Source of the DNA: JAVBKB01 sp031554275
Lineage (GTDB): Bacteria > Bacillota > Bacilli > JARBTR01
DNA length: 15,448 nt
NCBI GenBank assembly: GCA_031554275.1
Contig: JAVBKB010000051.1
Coordinates: forward strand, 1-15,448
Direction of reading: 5' to 3'
Translations under genes and position numbers: made by a program
Notes under the pieces: model-generated
The model's database searches: none
What the model saw: the letters and a program-made list of their open reading frames with translations, nothing else
Told to the model about the DNA's origin: nothing
Part shown: one piece after another, positions 1 to 6,950 of the stretch
Layout: every line of letters begins with the position of its first letter
How positions within the stretch are numbered: position 1 is the stretch's first letter

Positions 1-60
1 CAAAAACTTATTGCTAATCAAACCAATTTTTTCTGAAAATCAATGTGAAATTGGAAAATG

Positions 61-69
61 TGATATGAT
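61..69 (+). promoter_or_regulatory. Putative extended -10 promoter of the nucleotidase gene
   Basis: TATGAT at 64-69 is preceded by TGA at 61-63, which gives a TGn extended -10 element. No good -35 hexamer is visible at the usual distance. The element lies about 35 bases before the ATG of the downstream gene. This is inferred from sequence match only. Confidence 0.4.
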
Positions 70-104
70 GTTTACAAAGAATAAATGCTATTTGAGGTGT
101 TAAA

Positions 105-674
105 ATGTTGAGATTTGGAATTGATATTGATGGAACTACAACAACAAATGATTGGTTATTCCCTTTTATTGAAAAGGATTTCAATATCAAAATTGATCCT
201 GAGGAAATTGTGGAATATGATTTAACTCATATTTTTGATGGTGATCAAGAAAAATTTACTAAGTGGTACTTAAAAAACGAGAGCGAATTATTTCGAAATC
301 CGCCGTTGAGGCTGCATGTCAAGGATATTTTTGTCAATTGGGCAAAACATTACGAGCTTTATTTCATCAGCGCTCGCGGTGAACATGTACTTCAAGTTAC
401 AAAAGATTGGTTTAAGCAGACAGAAATTCCTTATCACCATCTAGAATTAATAGGCTCGCACGACAAAATTGAAACTGCAAAGAAATTTCAAGTGGACATT
501 TTTTTTGAAGACACACATGATAATGCCGTCAATATTTCAGAATCATGTGGAATCCCTGTGATTCTTTTTGACAGCCCATATAATCGTATGCCCGTTCCAG
601 AAAGCGTCATACGAGTTGAGAATTGGCTTGAAGCAAAGGATTGGGTTGACAACTGGATTCAAGCAACTAACTAA
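105..674 (+). CDS. HAD-superfamily 5'(3')-deoxyribonucleotidase-like protein
   Basis: A 189-residue cytosolic protein that looks like a HAD-superfamily phosphatase of the 5'-nucleotidase (NT5C-like, B. subtilis YqfW-like) group. All four HAD motifs are visible. Motif I is DIDGT, with D7 the expected nucleophile and D9 the general acid/base. Motif II is ISAR around S89. The motif III lysine is probably K121. Motif IV is FFEDTHDN with D136 and D139 as Mg2+ ligands. The family dephosphorylates (deoxy)nucleoside monophosphates, but the substrate cannot be read from sequence and some homologues are uncharacterised. The ATG at 105 has a GAGGTG ribosome site at 94-99, 5 bases upstream. The gene is monocistronic by appearance: the next gene has its own promoter after a 311-base gap. 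The length is normal for the family and nothing looks broken. Confidence 0.8.
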   Translation: MLRFGIDIDGTTTTNDWLFPFIEKDFNIKIDPEEIVEYDLTHIFDGDQEKFTKWYLKNESELFRNPPLRLHVKDIFVNWAKHYELYFISARGEHVLQVTKDWFKQTEIPYHHLELIGSHDKIETAKKFQVDIFFEDTHDNAVNISESCGIPVILFDSPYNRMPVPESVIRVENWLEAKDWVDNWIQATN

Positions 675-919
675 GAACAATGAACACTTCTTTGTTACTG
701 ATGACAAAATAAACAAAAGCCTTACTTTCATTCTGATTCCTGCAAAAACAGGAAATAGAGTGCACAGATTTTTTTTCATCTCTTCCATCTTGTGATAGTT
801 TATTCTGAACGGTCCTCCTTTTGTTATTCTTGGTAAGTCGGCAAAACTTACTGGTATTTTAACAAAGGGAGATTTTTTCTGTCTCACCGATTCCACTTTT
901 TCAAAAATTAAAAAAAGGA
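675..919. other. Intergenic region, no gene recognised
   Basis: The gap between the nucleotidase and the carbonic anhydrase holds no convincing gene. A short inverted repeat (TTCCTG/CAGGAA with an A-rich loop) lies near 738-754, but no T-tract follows it directly, so it is only a weak terminator candidate. An open minus-strand frame crosses this region and runs into the nucleotidase gene; its composition and position suggest it is not real. Confidence 0.5.
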
Positions 920-947
920 TTGACTTAGCCAAATATCGGTGTATAAT
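920..947 (+). promoter_or_regulatory. SigA-type promoter of the carbonic anhydrase gene
   Basis: TTGACT (920-925) and a perfect TATAAT (942-947) are separated by 16 bases, which is close to the SigA consensus. The predicted start of transcription is about 30 bases before the GTG start of the alpha-carbonic anhydrase gene. The gene therefore looks independently and constitutively expressed; no operator is evident. Confidence 0.7.
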
Positions 948-985
948 TCCTCATTGTTACATTACAAAAAAAGGGGAAATCTGTC

Positions 986-1780
986 GTGAATCAATTTTTT
1001 AAAGTTTTAATAGTAAGTGTATTCTCTACAACACTTTTGGCAGGATGTGGGTCAACTGCGAAAGAAGAAAGCAAAACTGACTCTAACACAAGCACAGAAA
1101 AAAAAGTTTGGTCCTATGATGGCGAAACGGGTCCTAGTAATTGGGAAGCATTAGGATTTATTAAAGCTGGAAAAGAGCAATCACCAATTAATATTCAAAC
1201 AGCAAATGTTAAGTCGGATCCTTCTGCGGCTGATGAGTCCGTTAACTACAGCCCAACAGCTTTCAAAGAGTTTAATAATGGTCACACTATCGAGGCAATA
1301 CCTCAAAGCCAAAATGATACAGTCGTTATTGATGGAGTTACTTACACGCTGGCTCAGTTCCATTTCCACACACCAAGCGAACATCAAATTGATGGAAAAA
1401 ACTTTGATATGGAACTTCATTTAGTAAACAAAGATGCAAGTGGTAATATTGCTGTTCTAGGTGTTCTGATTAAAGAAGGAGCAGAAAACAAAGAGCTAGC
1501 AAACATGTGGGATAAGCTTCCTGCAAACACGATTTCAGAAGAAGATGCTATTGCTGTTACTGGCCAAATTGACTTGATGAATCTACTACCAGTAGACAAG
1601 ACTAAATACGAGTACAAAGGGTCATTAACTACCCCACCATGTACCGAAAAAGTAAAATGGTATGTTTTTTCAAACCCTATCGAAATGTCTAAAGCTCAAA
1701 TCGACAAGTTTAAGGCCATTTTCAAAGACGACCATAGACCCGTCCAACCATTAAATGACCGCGAAGTTTTGAAAGACTAA
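986..1780 (+). CDS. Lipoprotein alpha-class carbonic anhydrase
   Basis: A 264-residue alpha-carbonic anhydrase that interconverts CO2 and bicarbonate, predicted to be anchored outside the cytoplasmic membrane. Residues 1-20 form a lipoprotein signal ending in the lipobox LAGC, with C21 as the lipidated residue, followed by a polar linker. Zinc ligands are H126 and H128 (in FHFHTPSEH) and H145 (MELHLV). E132 and T215 match the human CA II Glu106/Thr199 pair, and H100 (NNGH) matches the proton-shuttle His64. The QSPINI and LTTPPC signatures are intact. The family's extracytoplasmic disulfide normally joins a Cys just before QSPINI to the Cys of TTPPC. Here C219 is present but the first Cys is absent (FIKAGKEQSPINI), so that bond cannot form. 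The start is GTG, with a GGGG ribosome site at 973-976. It is followed by a terminator. Extracytoplasmic location is inferred from the signal. Confidence 0.93.
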   Translation: MNQFFKVLIVSVFSTTLLAGCGSTAKEESKTDSNTSTEKKVWSYDGETGPSNWEALGFIKAGKEQSPINIQTANVKSDPSAADESVNYSPTAFKEFNNGHTIEAIPQSQNDTVVIDGVTYTLAQFHFHTPSEHQIDGKNFDMELHLVNKDASGNIAVLGVLIKEGAENKELANMWDKLPANTISEEDAIAVTGQIDLMNLLPVDKTKYEYKGSLTTPPCTEKVKWYVFSNPIEMSKAQIDKFKAIFKDDHRPVQPLNDREVLKD

Positions 1781-1833
1781 TCCAATACTTTTGGTTGGAA
1801 TCGAAGATACTTCTAAGGCTTTTCAAGTAAAAC

Positions 1834-1887
1834 AAAAAAAGATGAAAGTCACCTCTAATTTCAGGTGTGGCTCTCATCTTTTTTTTT
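1834..1887. terminator. Bidirectional intrinsic terminator between carbonic anhydrase and rpoD
   Basis: An imperfect hairpin (GATGA...TCATC outer arms, ACCT/AGGT inner arms, spanning 1841-1878) is flanked by A7 at 1834-1840 and T9 at 1879-1887. It therefore reads as hairpin plus U-tract on both strands. It can end the carbonic anhydrase transcript from the left and the dnaG-rpoD transcript from the right. Confidence 0.85.
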
Positions 1888-2056
1888 CGGCTATTTTTTT
1901 AATTATCGAAACTAGATATGCGCGGATTTTCCATCACAAAACCAAAAAAACGAGATAGAAAATCACTTGCACTAAGTAGCGCGGATCCATCGTCCTTTTG
2001 GTTTTAAGTTAAAGTTGAAAAGAAACTTCATCAAAGATATATGTTATTTATAAGTT
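1888..2056. other. Non-coding 3' region of rpoD with repeats
   Basis: No gene is seen between the terminator and the rpoD stop. The stretch contains a direct repeat GCGCGGAT (1920-1927 and 1979-1986), each copy followed by CCATC after 0-3 bases. It also has a 10-base inverted repeat AAAACCAAAA (1938-1947) / TTTTGGTTTT (1996-2005). The function is unknown. This may be the remains of a small palindromic repeat element or part of the rpoD 3' UTR. Confidence 0.45.
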
Positions 2057-3190
2057 CTACTCTAAGAAATCCTTCAAACGTTTACTACGGCTTGGAGGTC
2101 TCAATTTTCTAAGCGCTTTTGCTTCAATCTGACGAATTCGTTCTCTTGTTACACCAAATACTCTACCAACCTCTTCGAGTGTTCTTGTACGACCATCATC
2201 TAGCCCAAAGCGAAGTCGCAACACATTCTCCTCGCGATCCGTTAGCGTATCCAATACATCTTCCAACTGTTCCTTCAGCATTTCATAAGCAGCATGATCT
2301 GCCGGAGAAGTTGCATCTTGATCTTCAATAAAATCACCTAAATGTGAATCGTCCTCTTCTCCAATAGGTGTTTCCAGTGAAACTGGCTCTTGCGCAACTC
2401 GTTGAATCTCACGAACCTTTTCAACTGGCAAATCCATTTCCTCTGAAATCTCGTCTGGAGACGGTTCTCTACCCAAATCTTGCAATAATTGACGTTGAAT
2501 CCGAACCATTTTGTTAATAGTTTCAACCATATGCACCGGCACACGAATTGTTCTCGCTTGGTCAGCAATTGCTCTCGTAATTGCTTGTCTAATCCACCAA
2601 GTTGCATACGTTGAAAACTTAAAACCTTTTGTGAAATCAAATTTCTCTACAGCTTTAATTAGACCCATATTCCCTTCTTGAATAAGATCAAGAAATAACA
2701 TGCCCCGGCCAACATAACGTTTGGCGATACTGACTACTAACCGCAAGTTTGCTTCTGCTAAACGACGTTTTGCATCATCATCACCAGTTTCAATTCTCTT
2801 CGCCAGTTCAATTTCTTCATCCCAACTCAATAAATCTACCCGGCCTATTTCTTTCAAGTACATCCGAACTGGATCGTTAATTTTCACACCTGGAGGTACT
2901 GATAAATCAGAGAGGTCAAACTCTTCTTCTTTCTCTAAATCTTGAGGATTCACATCTTCTTCATCTGAAGAACTATTAACAAGTTCTACGCCTTGTTCAA
3001 CCAAGTTATCATAGAAATCATTTACTTGATCGACTTCGAGTTCAAAACTTGCTAATTGTGCGGCAATCTCATCATAAGTAAGAACACCTCGTTGCTTCCC
3101 TTGCTCAAGGATCATTTCCTTGACGCTTTCTACAGATAAACCTGTCATGTCTACCTCGTTCCCTGAAAAACCAGTTGTTTTCTCAGCCAT
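2057..3190 (-). CDS. rpoD: Primary sigma factor SigA (RpoD)
   Basis: The 377-residue housekeeping sigma factor, which directs RNA polymerase to -35/-10 promoters. Domains in order: region 1.1 (about 15-75); an acidic linker; region 1.2 (106-137); region 2 (147-215), including FKFSTYATWWIRQAI for -10 recognition and melting; region 3 (219-295); and region 4 (300-377), with the region 4.2 helix-turn-helix GVTRERIRQIEAKALRKLR for -35 recognition. The length matches Firmicute SigA. The near-invariant LRHPSRS segment reads LRPPSRS here (P365 replaces His). The ATG has a GGAG site at 3199-3202 that overlaps the dnaG stop, and the genes are only 11 bases apart. The gene is therefore cotranscribed with dnaG, as in the classic macromolecular synthesis operon without rpsU. 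Confidence 0.98.
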   Translation of the reverse strand: MAEKTTGFSGNEVDMTGLSVESVKEMILEQGKQRGVLTYDEIAAQLASFELEVDQVNDFYDNLVEQGVELVNSSSDEEDVNPQDLEKEEEFDLSDLSVPPGVKINDPVRMYLKEIGRVDLLSWDEEIELAKRIETGDDDAKRRLAEANLRLVVSIAKRYVGRGMLFLDLIQEGNMGLIKAVEKFDFTKGFKFSTYATWWIRQAITRAIADQARTIRVPVHMVETINKMVRIQRQLLQDLGREPSPDEISEEMDLPVEKVREIQRVAQEPVSLETPIGEEDDSHLGDFIEDQDATSPADHAAYEMLKEQLEDVLDTLTDREENVLRLRFGLDDGRTRTLEEVGRVFGVTRERIRQIEAKALRKLRPPSRSKRLKDFLE

Positions 3191-3201
3191 TATGCCCGCT
3201 C

Positions 3202-5010
3202 CTACTCTCTTCTATTACTTTTTCCTAAAGATTTCTTAATTCGAACAATTTCCAAACCAATTTGAGCCGCCATTTGCAAATCCTGAAGCCGTTCAGCTTC
3301 TCCGAGGTCAAACTCTTTCTGCTTAATTAATTGGTTCATTTGGTAAATATCTTTAATCTGTGCTATATAATCATTAATTTCTTGTTCACTAGGCTCTGTT
3401 TGTAAAGATTTCATCTCAATCTCTGTTACAATAGTTCTCAAACTAGCATCGTCCAAATAATTAATAAAAAGGCTAACTTCATTAGAATGGCCCTCATTGA
3501 AAAATCGAATCAATAGGTTGGCAATTTGCTGATGAACCTCAATATTAAATAATTGACCCTCTTGTTGAATTCTCTCAGTCAGGGCCTTATCTTTTAGCAT
3601 AAAAGAAATTAAATTTTCCTCAGCTATTTGGTAAGCAGGTTTTAACTTTCTAGCTTTTACAAAATAATCTGGTATTCTATTCTGTTGTAAATGCTGATCT
3701 GTTTTTTTATTTTGGGAAAATATCTTTTCTTCCTGCTTCAACAATGTATTTAGTGAAAGACCAAATTCGTCTGCAATCAGCTTAAGATAGAACTCCCGCT
3801 CCACAATGTTTTGGACTTTGGCTATCTCCTCTAATATAGATTCGATATAAACCATCTTTTCCCCTTCATTTGCGAAGTTTTTGCCTCGACGATGCACAAA
3901 CATCTTGAAACTAATAAAAGATCTTGCCGCAGCTACTATTTCCTTTTGAAATTTCTCTGCACCAAACTTCTTTATATAGTCATCTGGGTCATATCCTTCT
4001 GGCATCACACAGATAAGAACTTGAAATCCAGCCTGTTGTAACATGTCTGAAGTCCTGCTAGCGGCCTGAATTCCAGCATTATCAGTGTCATAGCAGATAA
4101 TTACCTTTTTCGATGTACGCTTTAATATTTGCAAGTGTTCAACGGTCAATGATGTCCCCATTGTTGCAACACTGTTTTCCACAGATGCTTCGTCAGCAGC
4201 TATAACATCTGCAAATCCTTCAAACAAAATCGCAGTGTTTTGTCGTCGAATAATCGGTCGGGCATTGTGAAAGTTATAAAGAATCTTGCTTTTATTAAAA
4301 ATTGGAGTTTCAGGACTATTGAGATATTTTGGATTCCCATCCCCGAGTGCTCGACCAGAAAAAGCAATTGTTCTACCCTGTTGATCAAAGATTGGAAACA
4401 TAATCCGATGTCGAAAGCGATCGCCAAATCCACTCTCGGATTTCACAAGCAAACCTGCTTGCTCCATCAATTCTGGTGAGAAGCCCCTTTTGTCAAGAAA
4501 GTTCTTAACATAATCCCAAGAATTAAAAGCATATCCGATTTGGAATTTCTTGATGGAATCATTTGCAAAACCCCTTGAAAGCAAATAATTTAATGGCTCT
4601 TGCCCTAAATCTGTATTTAGTAATACATGATGATAGAGCTTTCGTAATAAATCATGAGCTTCTACCATTTTCTCTTCTTGTGAATGTTGTTTGTTTACTG
4701 GTTGAAATCCATCGACCTCCAAAATGATAGTTGCTTTGTCGGCAAGCTTCTTCGCTGCTTCAACAAATGATATTCCTTCGATGTCCATGAGAAATGTAAA
4801 AACATTGCCACCAGCTCCGCATCCAAAGCAGTGGAAAATCTGTTTGTCAGCAGCAACAGAAAAAGATGGTGTACTTTCACCATGAAACGGACATAGACCA
4901 AAATAATTTCTACCCTGTTTCTTTAACTGAACATACTCACTGACAACATCAACAATGTCATTTTTTTCTCTAATAAGATTTACTTTATCTTCTGAAATTC
5001 GTTGACCCAT
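3202..5010 (-). CDS. dnaG: DNA primase
   Basis: A 602-residue primase that lays RNA primers for lagging-strand replication in partnership with the replicative helicase. The N-terminal CHC2 zinc finger is intact (C40, H43, C61, C64). The RNA polymerase core and TOPRIM domain follow, with E264 in EGFADV, the DTDNAG motif at 308-313 and DPDD at 341-344 as metal-binding acids. The C-terminal region (about 455-602) is the helicase-binding part and is the least conserved. The ATG at 5010 has only a weak G-rich site (GTGGG) upstream, which may keep translation modest. dnaG and rpoD form one unit. The yqfL terminator upstream means this unit needs a promoter of its own in 5011-5189. No yqxD gene is present before it. 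Confidence 0.97.
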   Translation of the reverse strand: MGQRISEDKVNLIREKNDIVDVVSEYVQLKKQGRNYFGLCPFHGESTPSFSVAADKQIFHCFGCGAGGNVFTFLMDIEGISFVEAAKKLADKATIILEVDGFQPVNKQHSQEEKMVEAHDLLRKLYHHVLLNTDLGQEPLNYLLSRGFANDSIKKFQIGYAFNSWDYVKNFLDKRGFSPELMEQAGLLVKSESGFGDRFRHRIMFPIFDQQGRTIAFSGRALGDGNPKYLNSPETPIFNKSKILYNFHNARPIIRRQNTAILFEGFADVIAADEASVENSVATMGTSLTVEHLQILKRTSKKVIICYDTDNAGIQAASRTSDMLQQAGFQVLICVMPEGYDPDDYIKKFGAEKFQKEIVAAARSFISFKMFVHRRGKNFANEGEKMVYIESILEEIAKVQNIVEREFYLKLIADEFGLSLNTLLKQEEKIFSQNKKTDQHLQQNRIPDYFVKARKLKPAYQIAEENLISFMLKDKALTERIQQEGQLFNIEVHQQIANLLIRFFNEGHSNEVSLFINYLDDASLRTIVTEIEMKSLQTEPSEQEINDYIAQIKDIYQMNQLIKQKEFDLGEAERLQDLQMAAQIGLEIVRIKKSLGKSNRRE

Positions 5011-5137
5011 TTTTGATACCCACTTGAAATAATTCTAGTTTTTAAAATTAAGGATGTAAAAAAATCATGAAGATAACGCGTCACCCTTTTCATCAAGTTT
5101 CTTTTCACAGAAACATAAAGGTTTTTCGCTATATTAG

Positions 5138-5167
5138 TGTTTCAACATACAGTTGAAATACTCCTGC
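5138..5167 (-). promoter_or_regulatory. Weak candidate promoter/operator before dnaG
   Basis: The dnaG-rpoD unit must start in the gap that follows the yqfL terminator. On the minus strand, GCAGGAGTA (5167-5159), 12 bases, then GTTGAAACA (5146-5138) partly resembles a SigH promoter (RnAGGAwWW, RnnGAATww). The same stretch carries a 7-base inverted repeat TTTCAAC/GTTGAAA (5140-5146, 5152-5158). In B. subtilis the rpoD operon is known to have a SigH promoter, which is why this is noted. No strong SigA promoter was found in the gap. Confidence is low. Confidence 0.22.
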
Positions 5168-5189
5168 ATCTTTCGACAAAAAAGTTTTT

Positions 5190-5226
5190 AAAAAATAAAA
5201 AAAGGAAGTATAGATTACTACTTCCT
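5190..5226 (-). terminator. Intrinsic terminator after yqfL
   Basis: On the minus strand, AGGAAGTA (5226-5219) pairs perfectly with TACTTCCT (5210-5203) across an 8-base loop. The U-rich tract at 5203-5190 follows directly. It ends the ccpN-yqfL transcript and separates it from dnaG-rpoD. Confidence 0.9.
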
Positions 5227-5269
5227 CACTAAACAAGCTTTATATATTCATTTTTTTCGAAAAAACATG

Positions 5270-6073
5270 CTAATAGGATGAAATGATTTGTTCAATGCGA
5301 TTAGCTGTTTCTTCAATTGCTTTGTTCGAAACATCCACTACAACGCAATTTAGCTTATTTGCAATTCTCCCGAAATAATCAAGTTCCTCTTGAATTCGTT
5401 CCATATCAGCATATAGAGCGCTATCATCCAAACCTAGCGACTTTAGTCTTTCTTTACGGACGTCATTTAATTTGGATGGGGAAGAAATCAAGCCGATGCA
5501 TTTAGTTGAATCTATCGTAAATAGTTCCTCAGGCGGCTCTACCTCCGGTACAATTGGTACATTCGCCACTTTGTATCCTTTATGTGCCAAATGCTGTGAT
5601 AAAGGTGTTTTGGAGGTGCGCGAGATGCCAATCAAAACGATATCTGCTTTTAATATCCCACTTGGATCGCGCCCATCATCATATTTAACTGCAAATTCTA
5701 CAGCATCAATTTTCCGAAAATATTCAGCATCTAACCGATGAATTAGTCCAAATTCTCCTGCAGCATGTGCATGATATTTTTTCTCTAAAGTCTCGATAAA
5801 ATTCCCAAACACGTCGTATACTGTAACGCTTTTTTCCTTTGCTCTTAAGCAGATATACGCACGCATTTCTTGCTTAATCAAAGTAAACACGATCAAGGCA
5901 TCACTCTGAAGTGCCTCTTCCACCACATCATCTACTTTTTCTAAATCATCAACGAATGACCGACGAATCAAATGAAACTTTCGATCTGAAAATTGAATGA
6001 GTGCAGCCTTCGCAAATGTTTCTGCAGTATCACCAACAGAATCTGAAACAATCATTATGATGGATTCATTCAT
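5270..6073 (-). CDS. yqfL: Pyruvate,phosphate dikinase / PEP synthase regulatory protein (YqfL, DUF299)
   Basis: A 267-residue cytosolic bifunctional serine/threonine kinase and phosphotransferase of the PPDK/PEP-synthase regulatory protein family. Family members switch the dikinase off by ADP-dependent phosphorylation and back on by phosphate-dependent dephosphorylation. The nucleotide-binding loop is visible as GISRTSKTPLS (149-159), and the N-terminal VSDSVGDTAET signature is intact. In B. subtilis, YqfL is reported to act with CcpN on gluconeogenic flux rather than on a known dikinase, so the exact target here is uncertain. It follows ccpN by 8 bases, with a GGTG site inside the ccpN end, and is followed by a strong terminator. 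ccpN-yqfL is a clear two-gene operon. Confidence 0.93.
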   Translation of the reverse strand: MNESIIMIVSDSVGDTAETFAKAALIQFSDRKFHLIRRSFVDDLEKVDDVVEEALQSDALIVFTLIKQEMRAYICLRAKEKSVTVYDVFGNFIETLEKKYHAHAAGEFGLIHRLDAEYFRKIDAVEFAVKYDDGRDPSGILKADIVLIGISRTSKTPLSQHLAHKGYKVANVPIVPEVEPPEELFTIDSTKCIGLISSPSKLNDVRKERLKSLGLDDSALYADMERIQEELDYFGRIANKLNCVVVDVSNKAIEETANRIEQIISSY

Positions 6074-6081
6074 TTCATCAC

Positions 6082-6711
6082 CTACTCTTCATCAGGATGT
6101 AGCAATCTAAGAAATGCTTTTGTAATATTTGTCTTAGTTATTCTTCCAACGACCTCATTACCATTTTCTGTTTTCTTAATTACTGGCAATGAATCAATTT
6201 GCTTTTCGATTAATTTCTGGGCAACTTCCATCAGAGTGTCTTCCTTCTCACAGTAAGTGATGTTAGGCATCCGAGTCATAATGACATTCACTGGAATCGA
6301 ATGTAGGTTGTTATTGCCAATACTTGCTCGGAGCAAGTCCTTTCTGGAAAGCGCACCAATCAATGAATTCTGTTTGTCCACAACAAAAAGTGTTCCCACA
6401 TCTTCTAAGAACATGGAACAAACTGCATCATAAGCGGACATAGATTCATTCACGACGATTGGAATGGATTGAAAATCCTTCACTCGCCATTTATCGATAA
6501 TATCCAATATCGGTTGAGGTGTTGGCCTTTCCTTATAGAAATACCCCATTCGTGGTTTTGCATCTAAATAACCACTCATTGTCAGTATCGCTAAATCTGG
6601 ACGAAGCGTTGCTCGCGTGAGATTGATCATCTCTGCAATGCTTTCCCCAGTGATAGGCCCATTCTCTTTCACAATTTGTAGAATCTGTTCTTGTCTCTTG
6701 TTAAGTGCCAT
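6082..6711 (-). CDS. ccpN: CcpN-type transcriptional repressor (HTH plus two CBS domains)
   Basis: A 209-residue repressor. Residues 1-60 form a winged helix-turn-helix (QILQIVKENGPITGESIAEMINLTRATLRPDLAIL, recognition helix near 31-45). Two CBS domains follow (about 80-135 and 145-205), which in this family sense adenine nucleotides. In B. subtilis, CcpN represses the gluconeogenic genes gapB and pckA during glycolytic growth. The targets here are inferred by homology. The ATG at 6711 has an AGAGGAA site at 6727-6721 with 9-base spacing. It is the first gene of the two-gene ccpN-yqfL operon. The length and order match the family. Confidence 0.94.
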   Translation of the reverse strand: MALNKRQEQILQIVKENGPITGESIAEMINLTRATLRPDLAILTMSGYLDAKPRMGYFYKERPTPQPILDIIDKWRVKDFQSIPIVVNESMSAYDAVCSMFLEDVGTLFVVDKQNSLIGALSRKDLLRASIGNNNLHSIPVNVIMTRMPNITYCEKEDTLMEVAQKLIEKQIDSLPVIKKTENGNEVVGRITKTNITKAFLRLLHPDEE

Positions 6712-6749
6712 AAGATCACTTTCCTCTTAGTACAGATAGTTGTAGTTCT

Positions 6750-6755
6750 ATTATA
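6750..6755 (-). promoter_or_regulatory. Putative -10 box of ccpN-yqfL
   Basis: A perfect TATAAT on the minus strand lies about 40 bases before the ccpN start. The -35 region at 17-18 bases is poor (TGCAAT-like). This suggests a weak promoter, in keeping with low, constitutive repressor synthesis. It is a sequence match only. Confidence 0.45.
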
Positions 6756-6841
6756 AACTGTTCTAAAAAAAGAATTGCAGAATTTATTTCTGTTAGTCAA
6801 ATCCAAGCTAGTTTTCATAGTTTTTTTAAACTAATTTTATC

Positions 6842-6896
6842 GGGAAAACAGTTTTTTCCACGAGATCACTTTTCTTTTGGAGGTTCCCGTTTTCCC
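6842..6896. repeat. Long-range inverted repeat downstream of glyQS
   Basis: GGGAAAAC (6842-6849) and GTTTTCCC (6889-6896) are perfect complements separated by 39 bases, and the pairing extends a few bases further outside. It lies between the glyQS stop and the ccpN promoter. No U-tract follows on either strand, so it is not a standard terminator. It could be a 3' UTR structure or a protein site. No clearer glyQS terminator is visible. Confidence 0.45.
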
Positions 6897-6950
6897 AATA
6901 AAAATAGAAAGCTTAATACTTCAAATTTTCAAATGCAAAGAAAAGTGGGT

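Noticed and set aside
543..932. 129-codon open frame on the minus strand between and into the nucleotidase gene
   Set aside because: It overlaps a well-supported gene, has no clear ribosome site, and its residues resemble no known family.
4911..5070. Small minus-strand frame (MKRVTRYLHDFF...) before and overlapping the dnaG start, possible yqxD remnant
   Set aside because: It has no yqxD-like motif, lacks a good ribosome site and overlaps dnaG out of frame.
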